A stretch of DNA of 64,000 bases from assembly GCF_002811875.1 (NCBI RefSeq), contig NZ_NPDZ01000007.1, positions 124,001 through 188,000 on the forward strand, in the 5' to 3' direction. Under the pieces are notes generated by a model. It was not told the origin of the DNA. It saw nothing but the letters and a program-made list of their open reading frames with translations, and did not search any database. Positions 1 through 9,388 of this stretch are shown here, piece by piece (position 1 is the stretch's first letter; every line of letters begins with the position of its first letter). Origin of the DNA: Leptospira perolatii. Its GTDB lineage: Bacteria > Spirochaetota > Leptospiria > Leptospirales > Leptospiraceae. The position numbers and the translations under genes were made by a program.

Positions 1-1
1 A

Positions 2-550
2 TCTGCTCTGAGTGGGATCGAGGCTGTCGAGGCTAAGATTAAGTTTTTGACTAAAGTGAAAGGATTGTCAGAGACGGAAGGCACGATTTGGATTAAAAGA
101 ATCGAAACCTACTTTGATGCAAAGCCTCAGTTTTTTTCAAATCCGATACCGCATGTTTTTTGCGGACAAACCGTGATATATATTTGTATGCAATATGCTT
201 TATATATGGGGTTTAAAAAGATCTACCTTTTGGGAGTGGATTTTAATTGGAAATTAGACGGAATTGAGCAGGATGAAAAATATCTTAGCGTGATCACGAA
301 AGATGAGAATCATTTTCACCCAGAATATTTTAAGCCAGGTGAAAAGCAATATTTGCCCACGAGAGATCATTATAATTTTATGATTAAATGTCTCGAATTG
401 GCGCGTAAAGTGAGCGGAATACAAGACACGACTATATACAATGCTACGCGAGGAGGCAAGCTGGAAGTTTTTGAGAGGATTTCACTTGAAGATTTGCTGC
501 TTTCTATTCCTGCATCAAAAGAGAAATTGCATTCTTTAGGTCAGTCATAA
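2..550 (+). CDS. DUF115/MptE-like LPS-locus protein, 5' truncated by window
   Basis: The reading frame is open from base 2, so the start lies outside the window and only the C-terminal 182 residues are seen. The stretch with CGQTV followed by YALYMGFKKIYLLGVDFNWK is characteristic of the DUF115 (6-hydroxymethylpterin pyrophosphokinase MptE-like) fold, which in spirochaetes and other bacteria occurs in surface-glycan loci. The next gene starts one base after the stop, so they are probably co-transcribed. A role in O-antigen or sialic-acid-like sugar transfer is inferred from family and context; the substrate is unknown. Confidence 0.7.
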   Translation, partial: SALSGIEAVEAKIKFLTKVKGLSETEGTIWIKRIETYFDAKPQFFSNPIPHVFCGQTVIYICMQYALYMGFKKIYLLGVDFNWKLDGIEQDEKYLSVITKDENHFHPEYFKPGEKQYLPTRDHYNFMIKCLELARKVSGIQDTTIYNATRGGKLEVFERISLEDLLLSIPASKEKLHSLGQS

Positions 551-551
551 A

Positions 552-1739
552 TTGCAAAAGAAGATACTTTTGATTACGGATAGGCCAGTTGACAAGAGAT
601 TTTGGGACTATTGGCTATTTACTAAGTTTGAAGAATGTTTTTCCGCCGAATGGAAAATAGAAATTGTAGCTTTAGCGTATTTGCATGATTTCACGGCTCC
701 GTCAAATTTTGTTCCGCACCCAAAGTTTGTGTTAAGAATTTTTGAAAGCGAAGCAGATTTTCTGAAATTTCTTGGTAATTTCAATTCAAGGGAGGTCTTG
801 CTACTTTTGTATACTTGGGCCAAAGTGAATTTTTTTAATAAAATTATCGATTTGATAGAAATTAAGAGATTCGAATATATTTATCTAATGCATGGAGAAG
901 GGGATAATATTATAAAGCCATTAAGTTCCTCTCGATCTGATCTACTTTCTGAGCTTTTGGATGGCTTGATTTGGGCGCTTCGAATTCTAAAAAGAGTATT
1001 TCAGAGGCGTGGTCCGGCCTATTGGTTGAATGGAACTCGAGCTAGGTATAGAGCGCAATTACCGGATGCTGCACCGATCGGATTTCGAACTAAATTCCCC
1101 GTAATAGGGTTGCATACAATCGATCAACTACGCGAGGCAAAGACAGTTTTGCATGTTAAGGGACAAAAGATAGCGGTATGGTTGGATCAAAATGTGCCAT
1201 TTGTAAATCAATTTGGAATTTCTTTCGATGTTGATATGGTTAGCTATTATCAAACACTTTCAGGATTATTCGAATCGCTTAGGGAGCAGGGTTATCAAAT
1301 ATATTTTTCCTTTCATCCTGAATCAGATAGTGAAAAAAACTCTAATGTGGTTCTGCCATCCTTGCCGCCTTATATTATTCCCTATCAAGGATCGTCAGCA
1401 GACGTTATATCTTTCGCAGACTTAATTGTGACTCACAATAGTACGGCTTGCTACATGGCTGTTGCCTTAAACAAGCCGATCCTCTTTGTGCTTTTTTCCC
1501 ACGTAGATAAGCAGTATTGGATCGACGGTACTAAGAATTTGGGAAGAGCTTTGGGAATGCCGGTGCTTATGTTTACAGAAGGGAAATCTTGCAAAATAGA
1601 ATTCGAAAAAATAGAAGTAAATCCAAGGCTGTATAAGAAATTTCAGAAATTCTTTATTAATGGTCAAAATAAATTTTCCCCCTCTTATAAAATAATGTCC
1701 GCTTATATTCAGAAAGCCGGAATGAAAGTTTTTTCTTAA
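552..1739 (+). CDS. Putative polysaccharide biosynthesis transferase
   Basis: A 395-residue cytoplasmic protein starting with TTG one base after the previous stop; AGGT at 538-541 is the only ribosome-binding candidate. The C-terminal half has a stretch SFADLIVTHNSTACYMAVAL followed by NKPILFV. This recalls the nucleotide-sugar-binding half of GT-B enzymes and of CDP-glycerol/capsule transferases, where a conserved Ser/Thr follows a D-x-x-(I/V)-T segment. I do not recognise the exact family. Its stop overlaps the next start by one base, so it belongs to the LPS operon. Function as a glycosyl or polyol-phosphate transferase is an inference. Confidence 0.6.
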   Translation: MQKKILLITDRPVDKRFWDYWLFTKFEECFSAEWKIEIVALAYLHDFTAPSNFVPHPKFVLRIFESEADFLKFLGNFNSREVLLLLYTWAKVNFFNKIIDLIEIKRFEYIYLMHGEGDNIIKPLSSSRSDLLSELLDGLIWALRILKRVFQRRGPAYWLNGTRARYRAQLPDAAPIGFRTKFPVIGLHTIDQLREAKTVLHVKGQKIAVWLDQNVPFVNQFGISFDVDMVSYYQTLSGLFESLREQGYQIYFSFHPESDSEKNSNVVLPSLPPYIIPYQGSSADVISFADLIVTHNSTACYMAVALNKPILFVLFSHVDKQYWIDGTKNLGRALGMPVLMFTEGKSCKIEFEKIEVNPRLYKKFQKFFINGQNKFSPSYKIMSAYIQKAGMKVFS

Positions 1740-3688
1740 TGTCGAGACAATTCATTGTTATTAGTAGTTTGCCTGAAGCAATGCCGAAGGGTGTTAATCC
1801 GAGTGAAGTTTTATACTTTGGTCCTTGGTGTTTTTTGGATAGGCCTGATATAAATGTATTAGAATATAAGAAATATGAAATGTTGCAAAGTCCTTGGTCA
1901 AAAGAGGATCAAGAAATGCATAAGGCCTTTGATTATGTATCGGAATTGACACTAAGGCTGGTCGATGCATTGGGCGAAGCATTCAATTCCTATTATGGCG
2001 TAGCAAAATCCAAGACTTTTTGGAAATCCGTCTTGATCATACATTGTAGGCTAATTATTGAAGCGATTTATGATAGGTACTGCAGATTGAGTCTGATTTC
2101 GGGCCTTCCTGAATGCCTAGTTTTAGAAACTCCCGAAAAGCGACTTCGTCTGGATAGAGGTAAGGACTTTTGCTTAGAGCTGGTTTATTGGTCCTCTTTT
2201 GATTGGGCGCTTTCCTCTCATATATTAATATATTCCGATCTAAAAGAAAAAGTAAGGCTTAATTACATAAAAAGCTACAATGAATTGTCTCCATTGCTGG
2301 AAAGTGATCGTGCACACTATGAACTTTCTTTAAAAGTTTTTTATAGTGAGTTTCAAAGGGAGAGAAAGTTTAGAGTTTCAAATTTTTTTCCAAGAGTTGA
2401 ACACAGATCGTTGTCTTCTGTTGTTCTTTTCCATCACAATGGAAGGGAATATAAAAATGATGAACCCCTTATTACTGGTAATCTGAATCGGTCGAATAAA
2501 CAGTTTAGTATATATTATGCAGGGATTCCTACAAAATCAAAGGGAAGAATCCTAAAGTTTCAAAAAGTGCTTCTGAAATATCGGGAGAATTTTTCACGAA
2601 GCGAGTTTGAGAGCTACGTCTTCGACAGAATATTGGATTTCTTGCCTGAAAGATTTTTTCATCAAAGAATCCCTATCGAAAGTAATTTGCGAACACTGAA
2701 CATATCCATTCCAAGTGGCAATATTCTCGATGCCGAAAACCGAGAGAATCATGGGTTACATTATTCGATTCAGCACGGCGGAGGTTACGGTAATCACGCT
2801 CGTTTAGCGATTGAATGGAACGAGCTAATTACTTCCGATGGCTTGTTAACATGGGGGTGGGACCAAAGTACGAGCTACTCTGCCGGCATATGCATTCCGC
2901 TTCCAAATTTAAAGTATAAATCGACACCATGCCGTCAGGGTGTTACAAGTAAAAACGTACATAAAATAGGAATTGCTACTACATCGTACTGGATGAGGCC
3001 ATTTCGATTAAGCAAGGCCTGGCTTCCAGAATATAGGTTGAAATCATTGCAAATGTTTCACGGTTTTATGGAGGCAATTTTGGCTCAGATCCCGAAGGGA
3101 TCTTTAACAGTGTCGTTATATAACAATGAACTTGGCATCAAGTTTGAAGATGTGAAAGGTAGATTAAAAAATGATTCTAGAGTTGAATGGAAAAAAATGT
3201 GCGCTTCTGAACTCCGAGACCATTCAGATCTGATTATTATTGATCATTTTGGAACATTCATATTGGAAGCTCTAAGGGCGAATGTCCCAACGAATCTGAT
3301 TCTATTGAAAGAAACGATGGATCTAAATTCGGAGACTATGATGTTTCTGAGTCGAATGGAAGAAGTTGGAATAGTTCATTACACTGTGGAAAGTCTTGCC
3401 GATCATCTGTCAGAAATAAAAAACAATCTGGATTTATGGTGGAATAATCCTGAACTTCAAAGGGTTCGTCAGGATTTTATCCATCGTTTTGCATGGACAG
3501 ATGATAACTGGATCGGGATTTGGAAAGAATTTATAGAAGCACATACTTGGCTTTCAGAACCGGTATTGCCCCTGAAAAGTGTTCCTATCTACGTTGAAGT
3601 TTTTTCTTTCTGTTTCACCGTTTTAGTAAAAGTGAAAATTCTTATTAAAGGTTTACTTCGCTTTGCGCAGGGCGCAATTTCTCGGTGA
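1739..3688 (+). CDS. LIC12162-family putative O-antigen transferase
   Basis: A 649-residue protein whose ATG overlaps the preceding stop. The N-terminus has the VLYFGPWCFLDRPDI-type motif of the LIC12162 family, a large putative transferase found in Leptospira O-antigen clusters. The C-terminal part (HYSIQHGGGYG around residue 342, then SDLIIIDHFGTFILEAL) resembles the GT-B or surface-carbohydrate transferase fold, with a His-rich loop and a late Asp-His-x-x-T segment. The last ~30 residues are hydrophobic with basic residues, consistent with membrane association. The exact reaction is not known. A 118-bp gap separates it from the next gene. Confidence 0.8.
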   Translation: MSRQFIVISSLPEAMPKGVNPSEVLYFGPWCFLDRPDINVLEYKKYEMLQSPWSKEDQEMHKAFDYVSELTLRLVDALGEAFNSYYGVAKSKTFWKSVLIIHCRLIIEAIYDRYCRLSLISGLPECLVLETPEKRLRLDRGKDFCLELVYWSSFDWALSSHILIYSDLKEKVRLNYIKSYNELSPLLESDRAHYELSLKVFYSEFQRERKFRVSNFFPRVEHRSLSSVVLFHHNGREYKNDEPLITGNLNRSNKQFSIYYAGIPTKSKGRILKFQKVLLKYRENFSRSEFESYVFDRILDFLPERFFHQRIPIESNLRTLNISIPSGNILDAENRENHGLHYSIQHGGGYGNHARLAIEWNELITSDGLLTWGWDQSTSYSAGICIPLPNLKYKSTPCRQGVTSKNVHKIGIATTSYWMRPFRLSKAWLPEYRLKSLQMFHGFMEAILAQIPKGSLTVSLYNNELGIKFEDVKGRLKNDSRVEWKKMCASELRDHSDLIIIDHFGTFILEALRANVPTNLILLKETMDLNSETMMFLSRMEEVGIVHYTVESLADHLSEIKNNLDLWWNNPELQRVRQDFIHRFAWTDDNWIGIWKEFIEAHTWLSEPVLPLKSVPIYVEVFSFCFTVLVKVKILIKGLLRFAQGAISR

Positions 3689-3806
3689 AAGAGCAGAATG
3701 GCCTCCCTTACTTAGATAAATAATAATCTTGCGAACGAGAGTTTATAGTTCTAATGATTTTTATTTGCAGTCAGTTTTGTTTGAAGAATCTTTTAGGAAT
3801 TAGAAA

Positions 3807-4652
3807 TTGAAAAAGATTTTAATCACCGGTTCTTCCGGGTTTATTGGAGGAAATTTAATCGATCAGCTTTCGATCGGAGAAATTATCCCAGTATTTGGTC
3901 CAAATACGAAGCAAGATGGCGGTATATCGATTGATTTGACTGTCGAGCAGAACGTACAAGACCTTTTTGATGTAACAAAACCCGATATCATCATCCATCT
4001 TGCGGGGAATAAAGATCTTGTAAGTTGTGAGAATCAGTTCGAAGAAGCTTCGAAAATAAATGTGGATGCAGTTAAGTTTATTTCTGAAAAAGCAAGAGGG
4101 ACGGGTTGTAAGATTATCTATTTTTCTACCGATTACGTTTTTGATGGCCAAAGCGGAAACTACACGGAAAACTCGAAGCCTAATCCAAAATCGAAGTACG
4201 GCCAGATGAAATTGGCAGGAGAGAATATTGTTTCAACTTCAGGCTGCCGTTATGCGATCATTCGCTCCGGTGCTGTTTATGGAAAAGGCGCCAAGTTTTT
4301 AAATTGGGCTCGCCAAAGTTTGGAAAAAGGAGAGCGAATCCAGGCAATCAATGATAGTTACTTTACACCTACCTTTATTGAAGATATCGCAAAGGCGTTG
4401 CAGGTAATCATTCTGAAGAATTTTGAAAAAATAATTCATGTCGCAGGTCCGGATCGAGTTTCTAGATTCGATATGATTCGTATGATTAGTAGCAAATTGG
4501 GGATTCGAGATCCTAAAATAGAGCCAATCTCTTTGAGAGACGCGAATATGTCTTTTTTTCCAGATCTTTCATTAGATTCTTCGAATATGTTGTCTATCTT
4601 AGGTTTTGAGCCAACTTCTTTAGAAGAAGGCCTATCAAAGGTTTTACATTAA
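3807..4652 (+). CDS. RmlD-like NAD(P)-dependent sugar reductase/epimerase
   Basis: A 281-residue extended short-chain dehydrogenase. The Rossmann motif GSSGFIG lies at residues 8-14, a STDYVFDG segment at about 107-114, and the catalytic Tyr-x3-Lys pair is Y131/K135. This pattern and length match the dTDP-4-dehydrorhamnose reductase (RmlD) branch, which reduces a 4-keto dTDP-sugar. Homologues with other substrates exist, and no rmlA/B/C lies beside it in the window, so rhamnose is not proven. The start is TTG, after a 118-bp intergenic stretch. A glycosyltransferase follows 15 bases downstream. Confidence 0.8.
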   Translation: MKKILITGSSGFIGGNLIDQLSIGEIIPVFGPNTKQDGGISIDLTVEQNVQDLFDVTKPDIIIHLAGNKDLVSCENQFEEASKINVDAVKFISEKARGTGCKIIYFSTDYVFDGQSGNYTENSKPNPKSKYGQMKLAGENIVSTSGCRYAIIRSGAVYGKGAKFLNWARQSLEKGERIQAINDSYFTPTFIEDIAKALQVIILKNFEKIIHVAGPDRVSRFDMIRMISSKLGIRDPKIEPISLRDANMSFFPDLSLDSSNMLSILGFEPTSLEEGLSKVLH

Positions 4653-4667
4653 GTTTAGAAAAGTGAT

Positions 4668-5687
4668 ATGACGGTGTCTTCAGAATTTTCCGTTTCCTAT
4701 GTCGTAACTACCTTCAATCGTGGAAATTTAATCCAGCGGACGATTGATTCTATCCTCGCTCAACATGCGGAAAACGTTAAGTTCGAGGTGGTAGTAGTCG
4801 ATGGGGGATCGACAGACGACACTACGAGAGTTTTGGAAAGATTGTATAAGGCAGATCTTAGAGTCAAAGTCGTGCAGGATCCATCACCAGGAGTAATGCC
4901 GTCCCGGCACACAGGGGCAAAGAATGCTTCCGGTTCGATCATCGTATTTATTGAAGACGACGTTAAGCTCGAACAGGGGCACTTGGGTGGGGTTGTATCA
5001 GCTTTCTCTAATGAAGAGATTCACCTTGCGGGAGGACCCTGCTTGCCAGAGTTCAGAGATTGCGAGGCTCCAGATTGGTTTGAAGGGCTTTGGTCCCGGG
5101 TGGATGGAATTGAAGGCGGAAAGATGTGCGGGTGGTTGAGTTTGATTGATCTCGGAAGCAAACCGATTCAAATCGATCCCACTCTAATCTGGGCTTTGAA
5201 TCTGGCGATTCGAAGGAGCACTTTATTTGAGTTAGGCGGCTTTCATCCGGATCTGTCTCCTCCGAAATTCAAGGCATACCAAGGAGATGGTGAGGTTGGT
5301 CTAGCACTGAAAGCTTGCGAAAAGGGGTTAAAGGCGGTGTACTCCCCGAATATGAAAGTATGGCACGAGATTACAGCGGAAAGGTTTACTCTCCAATATC
5401 TTGAAAAGCGTTTCTATTTTCAGGGGATCTCGGAATCGTACACCAAAATTCGCAAAGAAAGAAGTGTAAAATTCCCTATAAAAGAGATAATCAAGTTTCT
5501 ATATTTTACATTACTAAAAGTTAAACATGTATTTTCAAAGGAACCCTTGAAAAAGGTCTTTATAGGAACTCAAATCGCTTATGCAAAGGGCTATATTTTT
5601 CACAATCGTGCAACAAAACATAGTGATCATCTAAGGCGATGGATCTTTCAGAATAATTATCTCGAGCAAAACGTTCCGAGTATTTAG
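4668..5687 (+). CDS. Glycosyltransferase family 2
   Basis: A 339-residue GT-A enzyme. The N-terminus shows SYVVTTFNRGNLIQRTIDSI and a VVVDGGSTDDTT nucleotide-binding strand. The metal-binding region is IVFIEDDVKLE near residue 90, with EDD in place of the common DxD. A further acidic pair, YQGDGEVGLALKA, occurs at about 205-215. The C-terminus is basic and likely contacts the membrane. It should transfer one sugar onto the lipid-linked O-unit; donor and acceptor cannot be read from sequence. It follows the RmlD-like gene by 15 bases. Confidence 0.85.
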   Translation: MTVSSEFSVSYVVTTFNRGNLIQRTIDSILAQHAENVKFEVVVVDGGSTDDTTRVLERLYKADLRVKVVQDPSPGVMPSRHTGAKNASGSIIVFIEDDVKLEQGHLGGVVSAFSNEEIHLAGGPCLPEFRDCEAPDWFEGLWSRVDGIEGGKMCGWLSLIDLGSKPIQIDPTLIWALNLAIRRSTLFELGGFHPDLSPPKFKAYQGDGEVGLALKACEKGLKAVYSPNMKVWHEITAERFTLQYLEKRFYFQGISESYTKIRKERSVKFPIKEIIKFLYFTLLKVKHVFSKEPLKKVFIGTQIAYAKGYIFHNRATKHSDHLRRWIFQNNYLEQNVPSI

Positions 5688-5726
5688 AAAAGCATATCGA
5701 ATATTTATAATAAAAGGAAATTTGCC

Positions 5727-6155
5727 ATGATCGAAGAAATTTTACACGGCGACCGAATGCTTGCGCTCATTCTAAGGTCAAATTTCAAAAAAGAGGGTAT
5801 CGAATTTTTTACTCCGCCGGAGTTTTCCCAACAGCTCGCATATATGAATCGTCCGAAGGACTATATTATTCAACCCCATGTACACAACTCAGTTTCTCGA
5901 AGTGTAGAATATACGAAAGAGGTGCTATTTATAAAATCAGGAAAGGTTCGGGTAGATTTCTTCACTGATTCAAAGGAATATTTGGAAAGCAGAGTTCTAG
6001 AGACGGGCGATGTGATTCTTTTAGCATACGGTGGGCACGGTTTTTATATGTTGGAAGCGACGGAAATGATAGAGGTCAAACAAGGACCTTATGCCGGTGA
6101 GCACGACAAATCCAGATTTATCGCAGACTCATTTGAACCGAGGATTGTTGAGTGA
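5727..6155 (+). CDS. Cupin-fold protein of the LPS locus
   Basis: A 142-residue single-domain protein. IIQPHVHNSVSRSVEYTKEVLFIKSGKVRVDF holds the first cupin motif (His-x-His and a downstream Glu), and GDVILLAYGGHGFYML holds the second (His). Such cupins near aminotransferases and methyltransferases often act as sugar isomerases or epimerases, but this one is not close enough to FdtA or RmlC for me to name a reaction. AAGGAAA lies 10-15 bases before the ATG, a good ribosome site. Its stop overlaps the GTG start of the aminotransferase that follows, which suggests work on the same sugar. Confidence 0.7.
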   Translation: MIEEILHGDRMLALILRSNFKKEGIEFFTPPEFSQQLAYMNRPKDYIIQPHVHNSVSRSVEYTKEVLFIKSGKVRVDFFTDSKEYLESRVLETGDVILLAYGGHGFYMLEATEMIEVKQGPYAGEHDKSRFIADSFEPRIVE

Positions 6156-7309
6156 ATTCTCGAAAATTTATTCCGGTTTGTGAACCAGCGCTTTTGGGTA
6201 ACGAATTGGAATACGTAACATCCGCGGTGAGGGATGGTTGGATTTCTTCGAACGGAGAATTCGTGGGTAAATTCGAAAAATCCTTCTCTGAATATTCACA
6301 GACAAAATTTGGCGTAGGAGTCTGCAACGGAACGGTCGCATTACATGTTGCGTTAAGCGCATTAGGAATCGGTCCTGGGGACGAGGTGATCATTCCGGAT
6401 TTTACGATGATCGCAACTGCGTTTGCTGTGACATACACTGGTGCCATGCCTGTGATCGTTGATGCGGATCCGGAAACCTGGAATATCGATCCGACTTTAA
6501 TCAGAAAAGCTATCACAAAAAAGACGAAGGCAATCATTCCTGTTCATATCATGGGGTTAGTTTGCGATATGGAAGAAATTCTAAAGATCGCTAAAGAATA
6601 TAACCTGTCTGTCCTTGAGGACGCCGCGGAGGCTCACGGTGCTACTTACCAAGGGAGGAGAGCAGGATCCTTCGGAGATATTTCTGCCTTTAGCTTTTAT
6701 TCGAACAAGAACCTGACCACCGGAGAAGGTGGCATGGTATTGACGAACAGAGAGGATTACTATAAGCGAGTCCTCTATTTTAAGAATTTATGTTTTCCTT
6801 TAGAAGGAGAGCGAAACTACTTTCATGAAGATATCGGTTTTAATTATCGGATTTCTAATCTTCACGCCGCGATCGGACTCGCTCAGATAGAGAAAGCTGA
6901 TGAATATAAATCTCTAAGAAGAAAGAACAATCAAGAATATCGAAAGTATTTTGCAGGAAATCCTAAAATTCGACTGCAGTGGCAACCGGGAGATTCAAAG
7001 AAGACTGGGTATGATCCTAAAGACGAACACGTGCATTGGATGAACTCTATCGTCATCGACCCCGATAAATCAAAAGTGACTCGGGATGAATTGATGCGAG
7101 AATTAAAAGCAAGGGGAATCGACTCTCGGAAATTATTTATGGGAATGAGCGTGCAACCTTCTTTAATCAGATATGGATGCAATATGAAGGAACTGAAACC
7201 AGTTTCACAATTATTAGGTGAAAACGGTTTGTATCTCCCTTCCTCCTCAACTCTAAATTCGGAAGATATAAAGTATATTTCCGAGACAGTTCTTCAGATA
7301 CTTGGATAA
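6152..7309 (+). CDS. DegT/DnrJ/EryC1/StrS-family PLP sugar aminotransferase
   Basis: A 385-residue fold-type I aminotransferase that converts a keto-sugar nucleotide to an amino-sugar, typically with glutamate. Family marks are NGTVALHVALSALGIGPGDEVI, the cofactor-binding EDAAEAHGA segment, and SFYSNKNLTTGEGGM with the Schiff-base lysine at K186. The NK-x-x-T-x-GEGGM form matches perosamine synthetase-type enzymes (GDP-4-keto-6-deoxymannose 4-aminotransferase), but the substrate remains inferred. It starts with GTG and overlaps the upstream cupin gene by four bases, evidence of translational coupling. Confidence 0.88.
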   Translation: MNSRKFIPVCEPALLGNELEYVTSAVRDGWISSNGEFVGKFEKSFSEYSQTKFGVGVCNGTVALHVALSALGIGPGDEVIIPDFTMIATAFAVTYTGAMPVIVDADPETWNIDPTLIRKAITKKTKAIIPVHIMGLVCDMEEILKIAKEYNLSVLEDAAEAHGATYQGRRAGSFGDISAFSFYSNKNLTTGEGGMVLTNREDYYKRVLYFKNLCFPLEGERNYFHEDIGFNYRISNLHAAIGLAQIEKADEYKSLRRKNNQEYRKYFAGNPKIRLQWQPGDSKKTGYDPKDEHVHWMNSIVIDPDKSKVTRDELMRELKARGIDSRKLFMGMSVQPSLIRYGCNMKELKPVSQLLGENGLYLPSSSTLNSEDIKYISETVLQILG

Positions 7310-7315
7310 TTGAGA

Positions 7316-8119
7316 ATGAATAACTTTATAGAATATGCCAAATACTACGATCTATTGTATAAGGATAAGGATTACGAAGCGGAAGCAGAGTATATACATT
7401 CGGTAATACAAAGATACACTGGAAAAAGCGGAGAAGGTTCTATTTTAGAATTCGGTTGTGGGACCGGAAAGCATTCCGTTCTACTTGCAAAGAAGGGTTA
7501 CAGTGTTTGCGGGGTCGATCAATCCTCCGAAATGATTTCCCTTGCGCAAAATCGACTGAAAGAAGAATCGATTCAGATACAGAAAAGAATTCAGTATTTT
7601 GCTTCCAATGCGAGTGAGTTGGAACGTCCAGAAAAGTATGATGTGGTAATTGCTCTTTTTCATGTAATAAGCTATCAAACTTCCAATCACGATTTGAACC
7701 TTTTTCTACAGAGCGCAAGAAAGCATTTAAAACCTGGAGGATTATTTTTATTCGATTTTTGGTATGGGCCTGCGGTATTGGGCGAGCGTCCTGAAAATAG
7801 AATCAAAAGGGTCACGGATTCGAATCTGGAAATTATGAGAATAGCTGAGCCTGTTCTCCGATTTCGTGAAAATATTGTCGATGTCCATTACATGACAATC
7901 GTAGAGAAGGGTGAAAGCCAAGCTCCAGTTAAGATCACTGAGCTTCATAGAATGCGCTACTTTTTCGAGCCGGAACTTCAACTTTTCCTAGATCACAACG
8001 ACTTTGAACCTACTTCGCTTAGCAACGGAAGGTCCTATTTTTTTGAGGAATGGATGACATCTTCTCTTCCCACACAAAAAACATGGGGAGTTCTTTGCGC
8101 TGCGAAGGCAAAAGTCTGA
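7316..8119 (+). CDS. Class I SAM-dependent methyltransferase
   Basis: A methyltransferase of about 267 residues. The SAM-binding motif is ILEFGCGTGKHSVLLAKKGY, followed by VCGVDQSSEMI and, at the end of the core, HLKPGGLFLFDFW. I chose ATG at 7316 because the GGAT at 7304 is well spaced from it; an in-frame TTG at 7310 gives a protein two residues longer. In this locus it may methylate an amino or hydroxyl group on a nucleotide sugar made by the adjacent aminotransferase, but this is inference from position. Confidence 0.82.
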   Translation: MNNFIEYAKYYDLLYKDKDYEAEAEYIHSVIQRYTGKSGEGSILEFGCGTGKHSVLLAKKGYSVCGVDQSSEMISLAQNRLKEESIQIQKRIQYFASNASELERPEKYDVVIALFHVISYQTSNHDLNLFLQSARKHLKPGGLFLFDFWYGPAVLGERPENRIKRVTDSNLEIMRIAEPVLRFRENIVDVHYMTIVEKGESQAPVKITELHRMRYFFEPELQLFLDHNDFEPTSLSNGRSYFFEEWMTSSLPTQKTWGVLCAAKAKV

Positions 8120-8223
8120 ATCTTTTCAGCTTTGTAACGGAAACTTTCTTTGAATTTCTTTCTACACCTAAGTATGAATTTCTCAGATGGCCTATTAAGT
8201 TTTTCTTATAGGAGAAAAATACT

Positions 8224-9348
8224 GTGGTGAGTATTTTTACAGCCTACAAATGGCTAAACATTTCAACTCCATTGATCGAAACAATACAATATTTCTTGGA
8301 TAAAGGCGAGAAAGTATGCTTATACGCCTTAATCGCGGAAGGAATTGATAAGAATGGTCATGGGTTGCCTACAATAAATCATCCGAATTTTAGTGTAGTG
8401 ACAGTTCGCCCATTTAGAGGTTCTAGATTTCCCATTTTAAAAGTACTGCTCGGTATATATATATATATCCATAATATTACGAATTTTAGATTTACCAAAC
8501 TTTGCTTGGCTTTCGACCCGGGTGGTCTCTATCTCAGTATTGCAAGTGTTGCATTAGGGAGAAAAAAACTTATTTATCATTCACTTGAGATTTCGTCTTA
8601 TCAATCCGTAGAATTTCTTTTTGAAAAAATTGCCGTAAAATTCGCAGATATAGTTCTAACTCAAGATCTGAGCAGAGCCCGAATCCTTTCTGTATTATAC
8701 TCTCGTACACTAAGCACGATAGATTTTGTTCCAAATAGCACTTCAGGGAAAATTATCAAGAAAAGAGCCGATGTGTTTCGGGAACTATTTTCAATACCCA
8801 AGAGAAAGAAAATAGCATTGATGACTGGTAGTATCATTCCTCAAGCAGGAGCGTATGAAATCGTCGGCAGTGTTGGTCAGTGGCCTAAGGATTGGGTGCT
8901 CGTCATCAATGGGTGGATACCATATACCGATCTAGAAGCGTGGGTAAGTACAATCAAAAAAAAATTCCCTGACAAAGTTTTCTTAAATACTAATTTGTTC
9001 GATCAAACTCGCAAGTTCGAAGTGTTTTCCTCGGTGGATGCATGTTTCGTATGGTTCGAACCATTGGATCTGAATCTGAAATATGCGCTATGTTCCGCCG
9101 GAAAAATGTATGATTCAACAAGGGTCGGAACTCCATTAATCTTCAACAAAATTCCGGGAGCGACCAGAACATTCAGTCATTTTAATATAGGTGTAATGTC
9201 GGAAAATGGAACACGTATACCGCATGCTCTAAAAGAAATCGGCAAGAAGAATAGTAAATACCAAGAAAACAGTTTCAATTTTTTCAAATCACAAGAGTTT
9301 ACAAAGAGTTATGATTCCTTACTCAAAAAATATTCGATAGCTATATGA
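8224..9348 (+). CDS. Putative GT-B glycosyltransferase
   Basis: A 374-residue protein starting GTG, nine bases after a GGAG at 8211-8214; an overlapping second GTG at 8227 is possible. The C-terminal half resembles family 4/1 glycosyltransferases: IALMTGSIIPQAGAYEI (donor-site loop), WVLVINGWIP and VDACFVWFEPLDLNLKYA, then a conserved-like SAGKMYDSTRVGTPLIF. The canonical E-x7-E is weak. A 15-base TA run at 8454-8468 encodes an IYIYI stretch and is a possible slippage site. It is separated from its neighbours by about 100 and 40 bases. Confidence 0.65.
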   Translation: MVSIFTAYKWLNISTPLIETIQYFLDKGEKVCLYALIAEGIDKNGHGLPTINHPNFSVVTVRPFRGSRFPILKVLLGIYIYIHNITNFRFTKLCLAFDPGGLYLSIASVALGRKKLIYHSLEISSYQSVEFLFEKIAVKFADIVLTQDLSRARILSVLYSRTLSTIDFVPNSTSGKIIKKRADVFRELFSIPKRKKIALMTGSIIPQAGAYEIVGSVGQWPKDWVLVINGWIPYTDLEAWVSTIKKKFPDKVFLNTNLFDQTRKFEVFSSVDACFVWFEPLDLNLKYALCSAGKMYDSTRVGTPLIFNKIPGATRTFSHFNIGVMSENGTRIPHALKEIGKKNSKYQENSFNFFKSQEFTKSYDSLLKKYSIAI

Positions 9349-9388
9349 AAGATAAATATAGGTTCTTTAAAGGATCGGACAGAAACAA

